Shown piece after piece: positions 1 to 8,400 of a stretch of DNA of 64,000 nt. The translations under genes were made by a program, and so were the position numbers. Below the pieces are notes generated by a model that saw only the letters and a list, made by a program, of their open reading frames with translations, searched no databases and was not told the origin of the DNA. The DNA lies in the NCBI RefSeq assembly GCF_023111095.1, contig NZ_JALGYW010000004.1, positions 217,045 through 281,044 on the forward strand, written 5' to 3'. The stretch is from Maribellus sp. YY47 (lineage in GTDB: Bacteria > Bacteroidota > Bacteroidia > Bacteroidales > Prolixibacteraceae). How positions within the stretch are numbered: position 1 is the first letter of the stretch; each line of letters opens with the position of its first letter.

Positions 1-419
1 ACTGGAAAGCGGACTTTTTTAACGATATTCCAAAGGAAGCTTCGGCTCTTCATAAAAAGTTTGGCTCCGAAATTCCGACTCCTCTCTCGCAAATGCATCT
101 TTATCCCATCAGTGGCGCAGCCGGCCGTGTTGGGAAAAATGATACTCCCTGGGTTTATCGCCACGCAAAATACGCCGGTGTATTTGTTGGCATTGATCCT
201 GATCCCGCCAATGCCGGTAAAATCACCCAATGGGCAAGAGATTATTGGGAGGCGCTTCATCCCTATTCTTCAGGAGGAGCATATCTTAATTTTATTATGG
301 ATGAAGGCCAGGAACGTATTAAAGCGAGTTACGGTGAAAATTATGAGCGATTGGTTCAGATCAAAAGAAAATATGATCCGGATAACTTCTTTAAAGTCAA
401 TCAGAATATAAAACCATAA
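1..419 (+). CDS. FAD-linked oxidase, C-terminal fragment (BBE domain)
   Basis: An open frame enters from the left edge (first full codon at base 3) and stops at TAA 417-419, giving about 138 C-terminal residues. The segment Y-G-E-N-Y-E-R-L followed by K-R-K-Y-D-P-D-N-F-F near the end is the signature of the berberine-bridge-enzyme (BBE) C-terminal domain. That domain completes the substrate pocket of FAD/FMN-linked oxidases acting on sugars or alcohols. The FAD-binding part lies outside the window, so substrate and cofactor attachment cannot be judged. The first ATG at 93 is internal, because coding sequence of the same kind continues upstream of it. A perfect hairpin terminator follows 65 bases downstream. 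It does not look like part of the PUL that begins at 3500. Confidence 0.85.
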   Translation, partial: WKADFFNDIPKEASALHKKFGSEIPTPLSQMHLYPISGAAGRVGKNDTPWVYRHAKYAGVFVGIDPDPANAGKITQWARDYWEALHPYSSGGAYLNFIMDEGQERIKASYGENYERLVQIKRKYDPDNFFKVNQNIKP

Positions 420-484
420 TAGGATTCGGAATCTAATATTTCATTCTCTTCCTGGAGAATAAAATGGGTATACTTTCCTGCAAA

Positions 485-517
485 AAATAAGGCCGGCTCA
501 ATTACCCGGCCTTATTT
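485..517. terminator. Hairpin terminator downstream of the FAD oxidase
   Basis: A 12-bp perfect stem, AAATAAGGCCGG (485-496) paired with CCGGCCTTATTT (506-517), encloses a 9-base loop. The A-rich left arm and T-rich right arm would let it act as a rho-independent terminator in either direction, between the oxidase and the minus-strand propeller gene. Confidence 0.75.
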
Positions 518-599
518 CCCTGAAAGTTTATCAACGAAAGACAGCTAGTTTTCGTCTGGAAGTACTGTGAATCTATGATCAATTAACTTTTCCGGACGA

Positions 600-665
600 T
601 TTCCCTTCGGTCATTTCATCTTGGTGTTAAACACCGAGTTAGTCACATTCGGCGCTTTCAGTGCC
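600..665. repeat. Palindromic intergenic repeat, copy A
   Basis: Two consecutive hairpins are visible. CTTGGTGT (620-627) pairs with ACACCGAG (631-638) with one G-T wobble and a 3-base loop. GGCGCT (651-656) pairs with AGTGCC (660-665), again with one wobble. A CCCTTCGG run precedes them. Compact tandem hairpins with 3-base loops and compensating wobbles are typical of REP-like dispersed intergenic elements. From memory, similar CCGAAGGG / CGGTGTTTAACACCG blocks recur between genes in many Bacteroidota, but no search was done. Confidence 0.5.
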
Positions 666-731
666 ATAAAAAGGGAAGGACTGAATCATCACCGTCCGGT
701 TAACCCGTCATAACTTTGTAATTCTGTTTAA

Positions 732-774
732 TATCCCGAAGGGATAAAATAGGATTAACCTCGGGTGAAACCCG
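732..774. repeat. Palindromic intergenic repeat, copy B
   Basis: TATCCC (732-737) pairs with GGGATA (741-746) around GAA. After a 15-base AT-rich spacer, CGGGT (762-766) pairs with ACCCG (770-774), also around GAA. The twin-hairpin layout and the CCCGAAGGG core mirror the elements in copy A on the opposite strand, so A and B look like two diverged members of the same dispersed family placed head to head. Confidence 0.5.
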
Positions 775-796
775 GGGGTGATGTGTAAGTGAATCA

Positions 797-844
797 AAGG
801 CGCAATCAATAAGCTATTTAAGGCGCAATCGTTTTCTGCGCCTT
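797..844. repeat. Direct repeat plus hairpin (AAGGCGCA)
   Basis: AAGGCGCAATC occurs at 797-807 and again at 820-830. The second copy pairs with TGCGCCTT at 837-844 to form an 8-bp stem with a 9-base loop. It may be a further repeat unit or a terminator for the minus-strand gene starting at 2285, which ends at 942. The rest of the 420-941 gap shows no open frame I can support. Confidence 0.45.
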
Positions 845-941
845 GTAATCTAACTATTTTTATGAAATGCTGCGACAAGCCTTACTTTCATTCCTGTTGG
901 TGATTCCTCGGGATCATGACTATTTTATTTGAACTGTAATT

Positions 942-2285
942 TTACTTTCCAATACAGTAAATGTTTTTAACTCCTTTAAAAATGTAACTATCCTTTGTAA
1001 CTGCAATGGAAGCCCAAAACTTGTCGTCAATCGAATTGCTGCCAAGAACCTCAAACTCGCGACCGGGCTTTATAATGTTTGTAACGCCTTTTTCATCATA
1101 AAAATAAAGCTGGTTGTTGCAAATCCATGGCGATGCCCAGCATGCGGCCACTTTACCTGCTTTTTCCTTATAAACATGTTCCCCTGTTTCCGGATCAATA
1201 CAGGTAACTTCTCCATTTCGATCTGCGATCAGGTAAAGGAGCCCGTTGTACAGCACCGGCGAAGGGTTGCACAAACCGGCGAGCGTGTCCGACCAGGCTA
1301 CAAATTCGTTGCTGCTTTTGTAGGCGGGAGTTAGCTTTCCGCTTGCACCTGCTTTTACCGCATGCAAAGGGCCAACATCACGCGGGCCGCCCGACAAACC
1401 AACATATATTTTTTCTTTGTCAAAAACGGGAGATGCCACAGCTCTTCCCTTGTTGAATTCCAGTTCCCAGAGTAACTCCCCGGTTTCAGGATTGTAGGAA
1501 CGTGCTTTTGTGCCAAGCGTTACCAGTTCTGTTCGCAAACTGTTTTCCCAAATAACAGGAGTGCTGTAAGTAGTGGTTTCGTCACGATCGATCTTCCATT
1601 TTTCATTTCCGGTTTGCGCATCGTAGGCGATTAAAAATGAATTTTCTTCGTTATCAACCAGTACATAAAGCGTGTTGTTGTACAAAACCGGCGACGATCC
1701 GGTTCCCCAATCATTCAGCGTGGGATAAGCACCGGGATCTTGTTGCCATACCAGGCTCCCATTTAAATCGTAACAATAAACGCCATGCATACCGTAGTAA
1801 ACCCACACATGTTTTCCGTCAGTTACCGGTGTTTCGCAGGCATAAGTGCTACCTGCGTGCTTTTTTATTCGCGGGCTTCCTTCGCGGGAGACCACATTCC
1901 AAAGCTTCTTCCCACTGTTGGCATCAAGACAGGTAAGTTGCCAGCGGTAAACATCTTCGGGCAGGCTGTTTTTGTCGGCTTCCTGTTGAGCAGGATCTTC
2001 CGATTTCGGTTTTTCAGGCGCTTTTTTTACCAGTACTGCCGACGAGTAAAACACCTTGTCATCATAAACGATGGGAGACGACCAGCTTTCTCCGTCCATT
2101 GCTTGTGTCCATCTGATGTTTAAACTATCGCTCCAGTCGGTAGGCAGATTTTGACCGGGAACGATCATATCCGATTTTGCTCCTCTGAACTGAGGCCATT
2201 CATTGGTGGAACACGACGAAAGAATAAATATTAAAATGATAAGTGATACTGATCCTCTGAGCAGGATGAGATGTTGCTTTTTCAT
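942..2285 (-). CDS. PQQ-like beta-propeller lipoprotein
   Basis: This 447-residue protein starts at ATG 2285 (minus strand) with a lipoprotein signal peptide: a hydrophobic core at residues 12-22 and a lipobox ending L-S-S-C at Cys25. The mature part opens with W-P-Q-F-R-G and contains spaced W/Y-motifs of the kind G-x-K-L-W, G-N-E-K-W and G-E-L-L-W, each following an A/P-x-T/S-G turn. These mark PQQ-type (BamB/quinoprotein-like) beta-propeller blades. There is no dehydrogenase-specific motif that I can see, so a scaffold or sugar/ligand-binding role is as likely as an enzyme. It is transcribed away from the heme lipoprotein gene at 2431 across a 145-base shared promoter region. It points away from the PUL and is probably not part of it. 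Confidence 0.85.
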   Translation of the reverse strand: MKKQHLILLRGSVSLIILIFILSSCSTNEWPQFRGAKSDMIVPGQNLPTDWSDSLNIRWTQAMDGESWSSPIVYDDKVFYSSAVLVKKAPEKPKSEDPAQQEADKNSLPEDVYRWQLTCLDANSGKKLWNVVSREGSPRIKKHAGSTYACETPVTDGKHVWVYYGMHGVYCYDLNGSLVWQQDPGAYPTLNDWGTGSSPVLYNNTLYVLVDNEENSFLIAYDAQTGNEKWKIDRDETTTYSTPVIWENSLRTELVTLGTKARSYNPETGELLWELEFNKGRAVASPVFDKEKIYVGLSGGPRDVGPLHAVKAGASGKLTPAYKSSNEFVAWSDTLAGLCNPSPVLYNGLLYLIADRNGEVTCIDPETGEHVYKEKAGKVAACWASPWICNNQLYFYDEKGVTNIIKPGREFEVLGSNSIDDKFWASIAVTKDSYIFKGVKNIYCIGK

Positions 2286-2430
2286 GTTAATATCAGTTGT
2301 TAATTTTTGGTTGAATTATGGTAAATTTATGAAAATTCGGGAAAGGGGAAAATCTTTCCGCTTAAGATTAAAGGACTATATGATAGTGATTTAAATCAAT
2401 TTTCTTGTAACTTTTAAAGAAAATAAACAT

Positions 2431-2994
2431 ATGACAGTTATTTGCAGGAATATTTTTTTCGCAGGATTGCTATTGATGGGGCTTTCAGCATGCAAGACAG
2501 GAATTGACAAAGACACTTATGGAAAGTTTCAAAACAGCGGTAGTGAAATTACAAATCAGGCGCAGGCGGTACTTTTATCAAATGTTGGAAGTGCCATCCA
2601 AAAAGGAGGGACTGAATTTGCAGTTGAATTTTGCCATCTAAAAGCGTCTCCTTTGATTGATAGTCTGAGTCAGGTTTTTTCGTGCAACATCTCGCGTGTT
2701 TCCGAAAAGAACCGGAATCCGAATAATGCGTTAAATAAAACAGAACGTGAACTGTGGAAAGTTTTTCAGACAAGGACTTTACCCGATACGCTTTTGAGAT
2801 TAAACAGCAAAATCATTTACTATAAACGAATTCATACTGCCATGCCGGCGTGTTTAAAATGCCATGGTAATGTTGATGGAGAGATTGACAGCGCCACTCT
2901 GGAAAAAATTCAAAAGTTGTATCCCAACGATCTGGCAACGGGATATCAACTAAATGATTTCAGGGGTTTATGGAAGGTTGTGTTTGAGGAATGA
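2431..2994 (+). CDS. DUF3365 (Tll0287-like) c-type heme lipoprotein
   Basis: This 187-residue exported protein has a lipobox (L-S-A-C, Cys21) and a single c-type heme motif C-L-K-C-H at residues 141-145. The length, the acidic/polar helical N-terminal half and one CxxCH near the C-terminus fit the DUF3365/Tll0287-like family, which binds one heme and is linked to periplasmic redox sensing. The function in this organism is unknown. It is divergent from the beta-propeller gene at 942-2285. About 500 bases without a convincing gene follow before the sigma factor, so it is probably a separate transcription unit from the PUL. Confidence 0.8.
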   Translation: MTVICRNIFFAGLLLMGLSACKTGIDKDTYGKFQNSGSEITNQAQAVLLSNVGSAIQKGGTEFAVEFCHLKASPLIDSLSQVFSCNISRVSEKNRNPNNALNKTERELWKVFQTRTLPDTLLRLNSKIIYYKRIHTAMPACLKCHGNVDGEIDSATLEKIQKLYPNDLATGYQLNDFRGLWKVVFEE

Positions 2995-3499
2995 GTCACC
3001 ATACATGGTGTAGAAAGTAATGTAAGAGAAGATTCATTTTAGTAGGAATTTGCCGGAGCAACAGCGTAATCTTGATTCTGGGACCTACAAAAGAGTTGCT
3101 ATTATCGCAGAATAGGCAAGGTCCAATACCGTTTTATTCCAAAAACAAAAAAATCAGTGAAGAAGAAATGATGCTTCATCACTTAAAAACATTAAAATTG
3201 TAATACCAATGCAGCTAAAAAAGAATCGATGAAATGACAAGTCTTTGGTTTCGGCACAACTGGTAATTTTTGATTGACGTTGAGAAAAGTAGGTTAACAG
3301 ATGCCACAGGATGCAGAATTTTTCGAATTGCAATTTCTTCGTAGAGCAGTATAGCCGTAGTTGGGAAAGGGACATTACATTATTTAAATTCTCAATTCTA
3401 ATGTCATTTTCAGGAAGGGAATAAAAAGCTATCCTTTTGCGGAAGATGATGGAAACGGTACCGGGTAAATAGTTGAAACAAAAAGACAATAGTTAGGCT
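2995..3499. other. Long gap upstream of the ECF sigma gene, no supported gene
   Basis: No recognisable RNA gene, strong hairpin or mobile element is visible. A minus-strand open frame (3154-3489, 111 codons) has a low-complexity, cysteine/phenylalanine-rich translation without a family resemblance. A plus-strand stretch ending at the TAA near 3200 has no usable start. Both are most simply chance frames. The segment must hold the promoter for the sigma factor gene, but I could not identify a clear Bacteroidota -33/-7 pair. Confidence 0.5.
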
Positions 3500-4042
3500 T
3501 TGCATCTTTCTACAAACATATGGTTAAAGGACGAGGGGGGATTCAAAAGGTTTTTTGAAAAACAATACCCGTCGCTTTGCATATTCGCAGATCATTATCT
3601 GCAGGATAAGGACGCGAGTGCGGATATTGTACAGGAGGCGTTTGTTTATGTGTGGAGTAAACGGGAATACATTAGCGATGCCGCAGCTGCCAGATCATAC
3701 TTGTACAAATACATAAAAAATCATTGTTTGAATTTAATACGTGATACCAAACGCCGTCACGAAATATTATTTGAAAGACTTGAGTCTCCCGAATTTTTTC
3801 GCGATAATTTGATTGAGCGCGAGGCTTACGAAATAATTTATTCGGCGATTAAGGATTTAAGCTCTCAAAATCAGCAGGTAATAGAACTTTCGCTCGATGG
3901 TTTATCCAACAAGGAAATTGCTGAACAGCTTGATATCACTATAAATACTGTAAAAACAATCAAACAAAGATCTTTTAAAACTTTACGAAGAGTTTTGAGT
4001 CCCAGCTTATTTACATTCTTGTGCATGTTTAGCGAAAACTAA
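3500..4042 (+). CDS. ECF RNA polymerase sigma factor (PUL regulator)
   Basis: This 180-residue sigma-70 family ECF factor directs RNA polymerase to PUL promoters once released by the FecR anti-sigma encoded next. Region 2 spans about residues 15-90 (D-I-V-Q-E-A-F at 42-48, then a helix around 65-82). Region 4 spans about 112-165, with its helix-turn-helix around G-L-S-N-K-E-I-A-E-Q-L-D at 134-145. The only usable start is TTG at 3500: an in-frame TAG lies two codons upstream (3494-3496), and the next in-frame ATG is close to the C-terminus. The N-terminal motif N-I-W-L-K-D-E-G-G-F matches what I recall for PUL sigma factors, so the frame is not truncated. The rare start may keep its level low. 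FecR follows after 111 bases. Confidence 0.9.
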   Translation: MHLSTNIWLKDEGGFKRFFEKQYPSLCIFADHYLQDKDASADIVQEAFVYVWSKREYISDAAAARSYLYKYIKNHCLNLIRDTKRRHEILFERLESPEFFRDNLIEREAYEIIYSAIKDLSSQNQQVIELSLDGLSNKEIAEQLDITINTVKTIKQRSFKTLRRVLSPSLFTFLCMFSEN

Positions 4043-4093
4043 ACCCAAAAGCCAAAACAATAATTTTAAAAATTTATATGAAAAAAACGTTTT

Positions 4094-4128
4094 GGGTGTC
4101 ACCCCAAATCGATACTTACGTGCTTCAT
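4094..4128 (+). promoter_or_regulatory. Candidate ECF-dependent promoter of fecR-susCD
   Basis: The palindromic block GGGTGTCACCC (4094-4104) is followed about 14 bases later by CGTGCTT (4119-4125), and the FecR start codon lies at 4154. The arrangement resembles a -35/-10 pair of the ECF class (GC-rich -35 block, CGT-containing -10). It sits where an autoregulated promoter is expected, between the sigma gene and its anti-sigma gene. The GGGTG/CACCC arms could instead form a small hairpin in the transcript. The assignment is inferred from position and form only. Confidence 0.4.
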
Positions 4129-4153
4129 TAATGTTGGTATACAAAAACAGACA

Positions 4154-5344
4154 ATGCCCGACTTAGAATACGAAAAAATAGCGTTACTGATAGCTCGCGA
4201 AATAAGCGACGAAATTGATGAGGAAGAATTAAGGGAGCTTCGTGCTTGGCGCAATATGAATGCAGCCAATAACGCTTTATATATCAAACTCAAAAATTCC
4301 CAAAACTTTAAAAGCTGGCTGGCTGATCGGGAAGATGTAAATGTTGATGAAGGTTGGTCGGCAGTTTACTCGGAAATAAAGAAAAGATCGAGAACAATAA
4401 TTCTAAGAACCATTACACGCATTGCGGCCATTCTAGTTTTACCGCTTTTTGTAGGGGGTGTTGCCTATTTTTATTTCGACAATCAAATCGCAAAAAAGAA
4501 AATCAATCAACAACAGTTCGCCCAAATAAAACCCGGATCATCAAAAGCTACATTAACCTTGTGTGATGGTCGCGATGTTTTTCTGGATTCGATCAATATG
4601 TTATCACTCACTGAAATCGATGGTACAGAGATTGAAAAAATTCAGGGGGAGATCAGTTACCGAAAATCAGACGAACAGTTGATGAAACAACCGGTTTACA
4701 ACATTATCAATGTTCCGCTGGGAGGCGAATACCGTTTGACATTGTCGGATGGCACGAAGGTTTACCTTAATTCGATGACTTCATTGAAGTATCCGGTACA
4801 ATTTGGCTCTGATAAACGAGAGGTAGAGTTGGTGGGTGAAGCTTATTTCGAAGTCACAAAAAATGCGGGAAAGCCTTTTGTGGTGAATACCAAAGAAATG
4901 AAGGTGGAGGTTTTGGGGACATCGTTTAATGTAAATGCTTACGAAGACTCAAAGAATACAGTCACTACTCTGGTTGAAGGTAAAGTGAAACTATCGAATA
5001 CCCAGGACGATGAGAATGTCCAGATTTTGAATCCAAACGAACAGGCCGTAATGGATAATCTGTCGGGTAAAATTGCGCTTCGTAATGTCGATGTAAGCAA
5101 TTATATCAGCTGGAAAGATGGTCAAATGGTTTTCTACGATATGCCGCTGGAAGAAATTATGGTTTTGTTAACCCGCTGGTATTCAGCTAAGGTTTTTTAC
5201 ATGAATCCGGAAGTTAAAGACCTGAGATTTAGTGGCAGTTTGGATAAATACGACGAAATTGAAAAGTTCATAGACATAATAAAAGCAACAAATCAAGTTA
5301 ACGTAAGAGTTAACGACAACACCATTTTATTCGCGAAAAAGTAA
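4154..5344 (+). CDS. FecR-family anti-sigma factor
   Basis: This 396-residue inner-membrane anti-sigma factor holds the neighbouring ECF sigma in check and senses the STN domain of a ligand-loaded SusC in the periplasm. Residues 1-80 are a cytoplasmic helical sigma-binding region. A single transmembrane segment lies at about 82-108. The FecR domain is at about 175-290, with the typical G-G-E-Y-R-L-T-L-S-D-G-T and V-G-E-A-Y-F-E-V segments. A DUF4974-type C-terminal domain spans about 325-393 and ends in a beta strand with I-L-F-A. The start at ATG 4154 leaves a short leader after the candidate promoter at 4094. The susC gene follows after 121 bases that contain two hairpins. Order and domain content are those of a classic trans-envelope signalling PUL. 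Confidence 0.93.
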   Translation: MPDLEYEKIALLIAREISDEIDEEELRELRAWRNMNAANNALYIKLKNSQNFKSWLADREDVNVDEGWSAVYSEIKKRSRTIILRTITRIAAILVLPLFVGGVAYFYFDNQIAKKKINQQQFAQIKPGSSKATLTLCDGRDVFLDSINMLSLTEIDGTEIEKIQGEISYRKSDEQLMKQPVYNIINVPLGGEYRLTLSDGTKVYLNSMTSLKYPVQFGSDKREVELVGEAYFEVTKNAGKPFVVNTKEMKVEVLGTSFNVNAYEDSKNTVTTLVEGKVKLSNTQDDENVQILNPNEQAVMDNLSGKIALRNVDVSNYISWKDGQMVFYDMPLEEIMVLLTRWYSAKVFYMNPEVKDLRFSGSLDKYDEIEKFIDIIKATNQVNVRVNDNTILFAKK

Positions 5345-5381
5345 GCGAATAAACGGAACTAATAAAACTGAAAAAAAGAAA

Positions 5382-5439
5382 GACAGGAAATGTTGGCAGC
5401 ATTTCCCGTCCTGAGAACAAATATCCGCCGCGAAGCGGA
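5382..5439 (+). promoter_or_regulatory. Two hairpins in the fecR-susC1 leader
   Basis: The first hairpin pairs 5382-5392 with 5400-5410 (arms GACAGGAAATG and CATTTCCCGTC, one A-C mismatch, 7-base loop). The second pairs TCCGC (5424-5428) with GCGGA (5435-5439). Neither is followed by a T tract, and susC1 starts at 5466. They look more like an mRNA-processing or stability structure, allowing SusC and SusD to exceed FecR, than a terminator. Function is inferred. Confidence 0.45.
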
Positions 5440-5465
5440 GTATTAATAATTAAACATTCAAACTT

Positions 5466-8400
5466 ATGAAAAAAAATGGTGTAATGAGCACTTTCCTTAA
5501 GTGGGAGGTGTTTCAATTTTTAATTATGATGAAAGTTGTTTGGGTGATTATTTTGGCTTCAGCATTTCAGGCTGCTGCAACGGAGTCTTACTCACAGGCT
5601 ACAAAGATTAGTCTAAGTATGAAACAGGCATCGCTTGAAGAGGTCATCTGGACAATGAAGAAAATGACCCAGTTCAATTTTTTCTATCAAAACGATGAGA
5701 TAGAAGAAGTTCAGGGGTTAAATGTAGAGTTTAGCGATCAAACTGTCGACGCTATTCTCGATGAGTGTTTGAAAAACACGGGCTTAACGTATGAGATCGT
5801 TCATAAGGCAGTTATAATCCATAAGGATACCAAGAAAATCGAACCACCGGGTCTGCTTCAGGAAAGCGAAGCAGATGCGCCGCAAAAGAAAACAGTTTCC
5901 GGTAAAGTAACTGACGCTAAAGGTTTGCCATTACCTGGTGTTACGGTTATCGTAAAAGGGACCACTGTTGGAACCGTTACCGATCCCGATGGAAATTTCA
6001 GCTTCGAAGTGCCAGTTGCAGCTGAAATTCTGCAGTTTTCGTTTGTTGGGATGAAAATGCAGGAAATTGTTTTAGCCGGACAATCAACATTCAATATCGT
6101 ACTGGAAGAAGAAACAGCCGACCTCGAAGAGGTGGTTGTGGTAGGTTATGGTAGCCAGAAGAAAGAATCGGTAACTGGTGCTATTTCTTCGGTTCGCACA
6201 GAAGAGTTGAAACAAAGCTCAGCTGCGAACCTTTCTGTGGCATTGGCCGGACAGCTTCCTGGTTTAACAGTTATGCAATCGTCAGGACAGCCCGGTAGCG
6301 ATAATGTAAACCTTTACCTTAGGGGGATGGGAACATTAAATGATGCTTCCCCACTTATTTTGATCGATGGTATTCCACGGGAAAGTATTGATAAATTGGA
6401 TCCTAATGAAGTTGAATCTATTTCAATTCTGAAAGATGCTTCGGCAACGGCAGTGTTTGGTGTCCGAGGTGCAAATGGTGTTATTATTATTACTACACGA
6501 AGAGGACAGGAAGGCAAATCGGAACTGAATATAACAGTAAATCAAAGTTATCAGAAGTTTCTTGTTCAGAACGATAGAATTCACTCGTGGGAATTTGCTG
6601 AATTACGTAATCAGGCATATCTCAATGGTAACCCCGGAGCAGCAGATGCAGATCTGCCTTTCACTCAATATATGATTGATAAATATAAAAGTGGTGAAGA
6701 TCTTGTATTCTATCCCGATCGTGATGTGTTTCATGATTATTTTCGGGATTGGGCTCCTCAAACCCGCGTTAACGCTAATTTTAACGGAGGTGGTAAGTTT
6801 TTTTCGTACTTCCTGAATGCCGGATATATCGGACAGGGAGGTAACTTCAAAACCGAACCAGAGAGCTTCCTGGGATACGATCCCAGCTACGCTATGGACC
6901 GTTATAATTTCAGGGGAAATATAGACTTTAACCTGGCCAGTAATCTAAAAGCATCATTGAATCTTGCAACCTACTTGCAGAAAATGAACACGCCACAAAC
7001 TGTGTCTTTATTCAGTGGTAGCGTGGAGGGTATGGTTCAGAACATGATTGCTTATACTTGGGGAACTCCTCCTACGGACCCGGGGCCAATTACAGTTGCC
7101 GGATATGGAGTACCCGAAAATGAAATTGTAGCTCAGTCGGGGCAAGACAGGAATACCTATGGTGAAATAAACCGCAGGGGATACAGATCGGAAGGTTCAA
7201 CCGTATTGAATTCTTCTTTGGCAATCGATTGGGGACTGGATTTTATTACAAAAGGATTGAGTGCAAAAGGAATGGTGGCCTTTGATAGTCACGCAAGCAC
7301 CGTACGTCAGGGATACCGTGGGGTAAATGTTTACGGTTTCAATGTTGCACGGAATGCTGACGAATCGAGCTACTATTCTCCGATTAGGGAAAATCAGGAC
7401 AAAGCGATGACTTTAACCAAAGGTATGAGTACCTATTATTATTCGAATTATCAGGCATCTCTGAATTACGCCAGAACATTTGGTTTGCATACCGTCACTG
7501 GTTTGGCGCTTTATCAGAGAGACAAGTGGGATAAGGCCAGTGCTGATTTACCATATAATGTAATTGGATATGTTGGTCGTGTAACTTACGATTATGACAA
7601 TCGATATTTAGCCGAATTTAACTTTGGTTATAACGGATCCGAGCAATTTGCACCGAAAAATCGCTTTGGTTCATTTCCTGCTTACTCGTTGGGATGGGTA
7701 GCCAGCAACGAAAGTTTCCTGAAAGACAACCCGGTCGTTACGCACCTAAAATTTAGAGGTTCGTACGGTATAACCGGTAATGATAAACTTGGCGACAGCC
7801 GATTCTTATATCAGAGTTCAATAACTATGTCAGGAGGGGTTATTCCTGGGTTAGGTTATGGACAAAGTGTTGTACAGGGCAGAATGGGTAATGAAGCTCT
7901 TCAATGGGAAAAAGCCGAAAAGAAAAATTTCGGAGTCGATTTAAAATTGTTCAACGATCTTTCGCTTACCGTTGACGTCTTCGACGAGCATCGTGATAAA
8001 ATCCTTATTAGCAGATCAACGATTCCGGTACTGCAGGGTGTACCGTTAGGTAATATTCCAAAAGTAAATATTGGTGTTGTGGATAATAAAGGATATGAGA
8101 TTGAACTTGCTTACCAAAAAACGGTGAACAAAGATCTTTCTTTTACCGTGAGAGGTAATTTCAACTACAACGAGAATACTGTAAAATATGCTGATGAAGT
8201 TCAATACGGAGAAGATTATGCTTACCGTTACAGGAGTACTGGTTTTAGTATCGGTCAACGTTTTGGATACCAGATTGATTACAGTAATGGTAATGGTTAC
8301 ATAAATACGTTGGAAGAGCTCGACAATCTTCCTACCTATGAAGTTGGTGGAACGCCAAGACTAGGTGATTTTATGTATGTTGATGTCAATAACGATGGAA

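Noticed and set aside
3010..3200. Plus-strand frame ending at a TAA near 3200 with a coding-like C-terminus (S-K-N-K-K-I-S-E-E-E)
   Set aside because: It has no usable start codon, an upstream in-frame TAA, and no family resemblance. I could not support it even as a pseudogene.
3154..3489. Minus-strand open frame of 111 codons upstream of the sigma gene
   Set aside because: The translation has no recognisable domain and an unusual Cys/Phe/His-rich composition. It lies in a presumed promoter region, so a chance frame is more likely.
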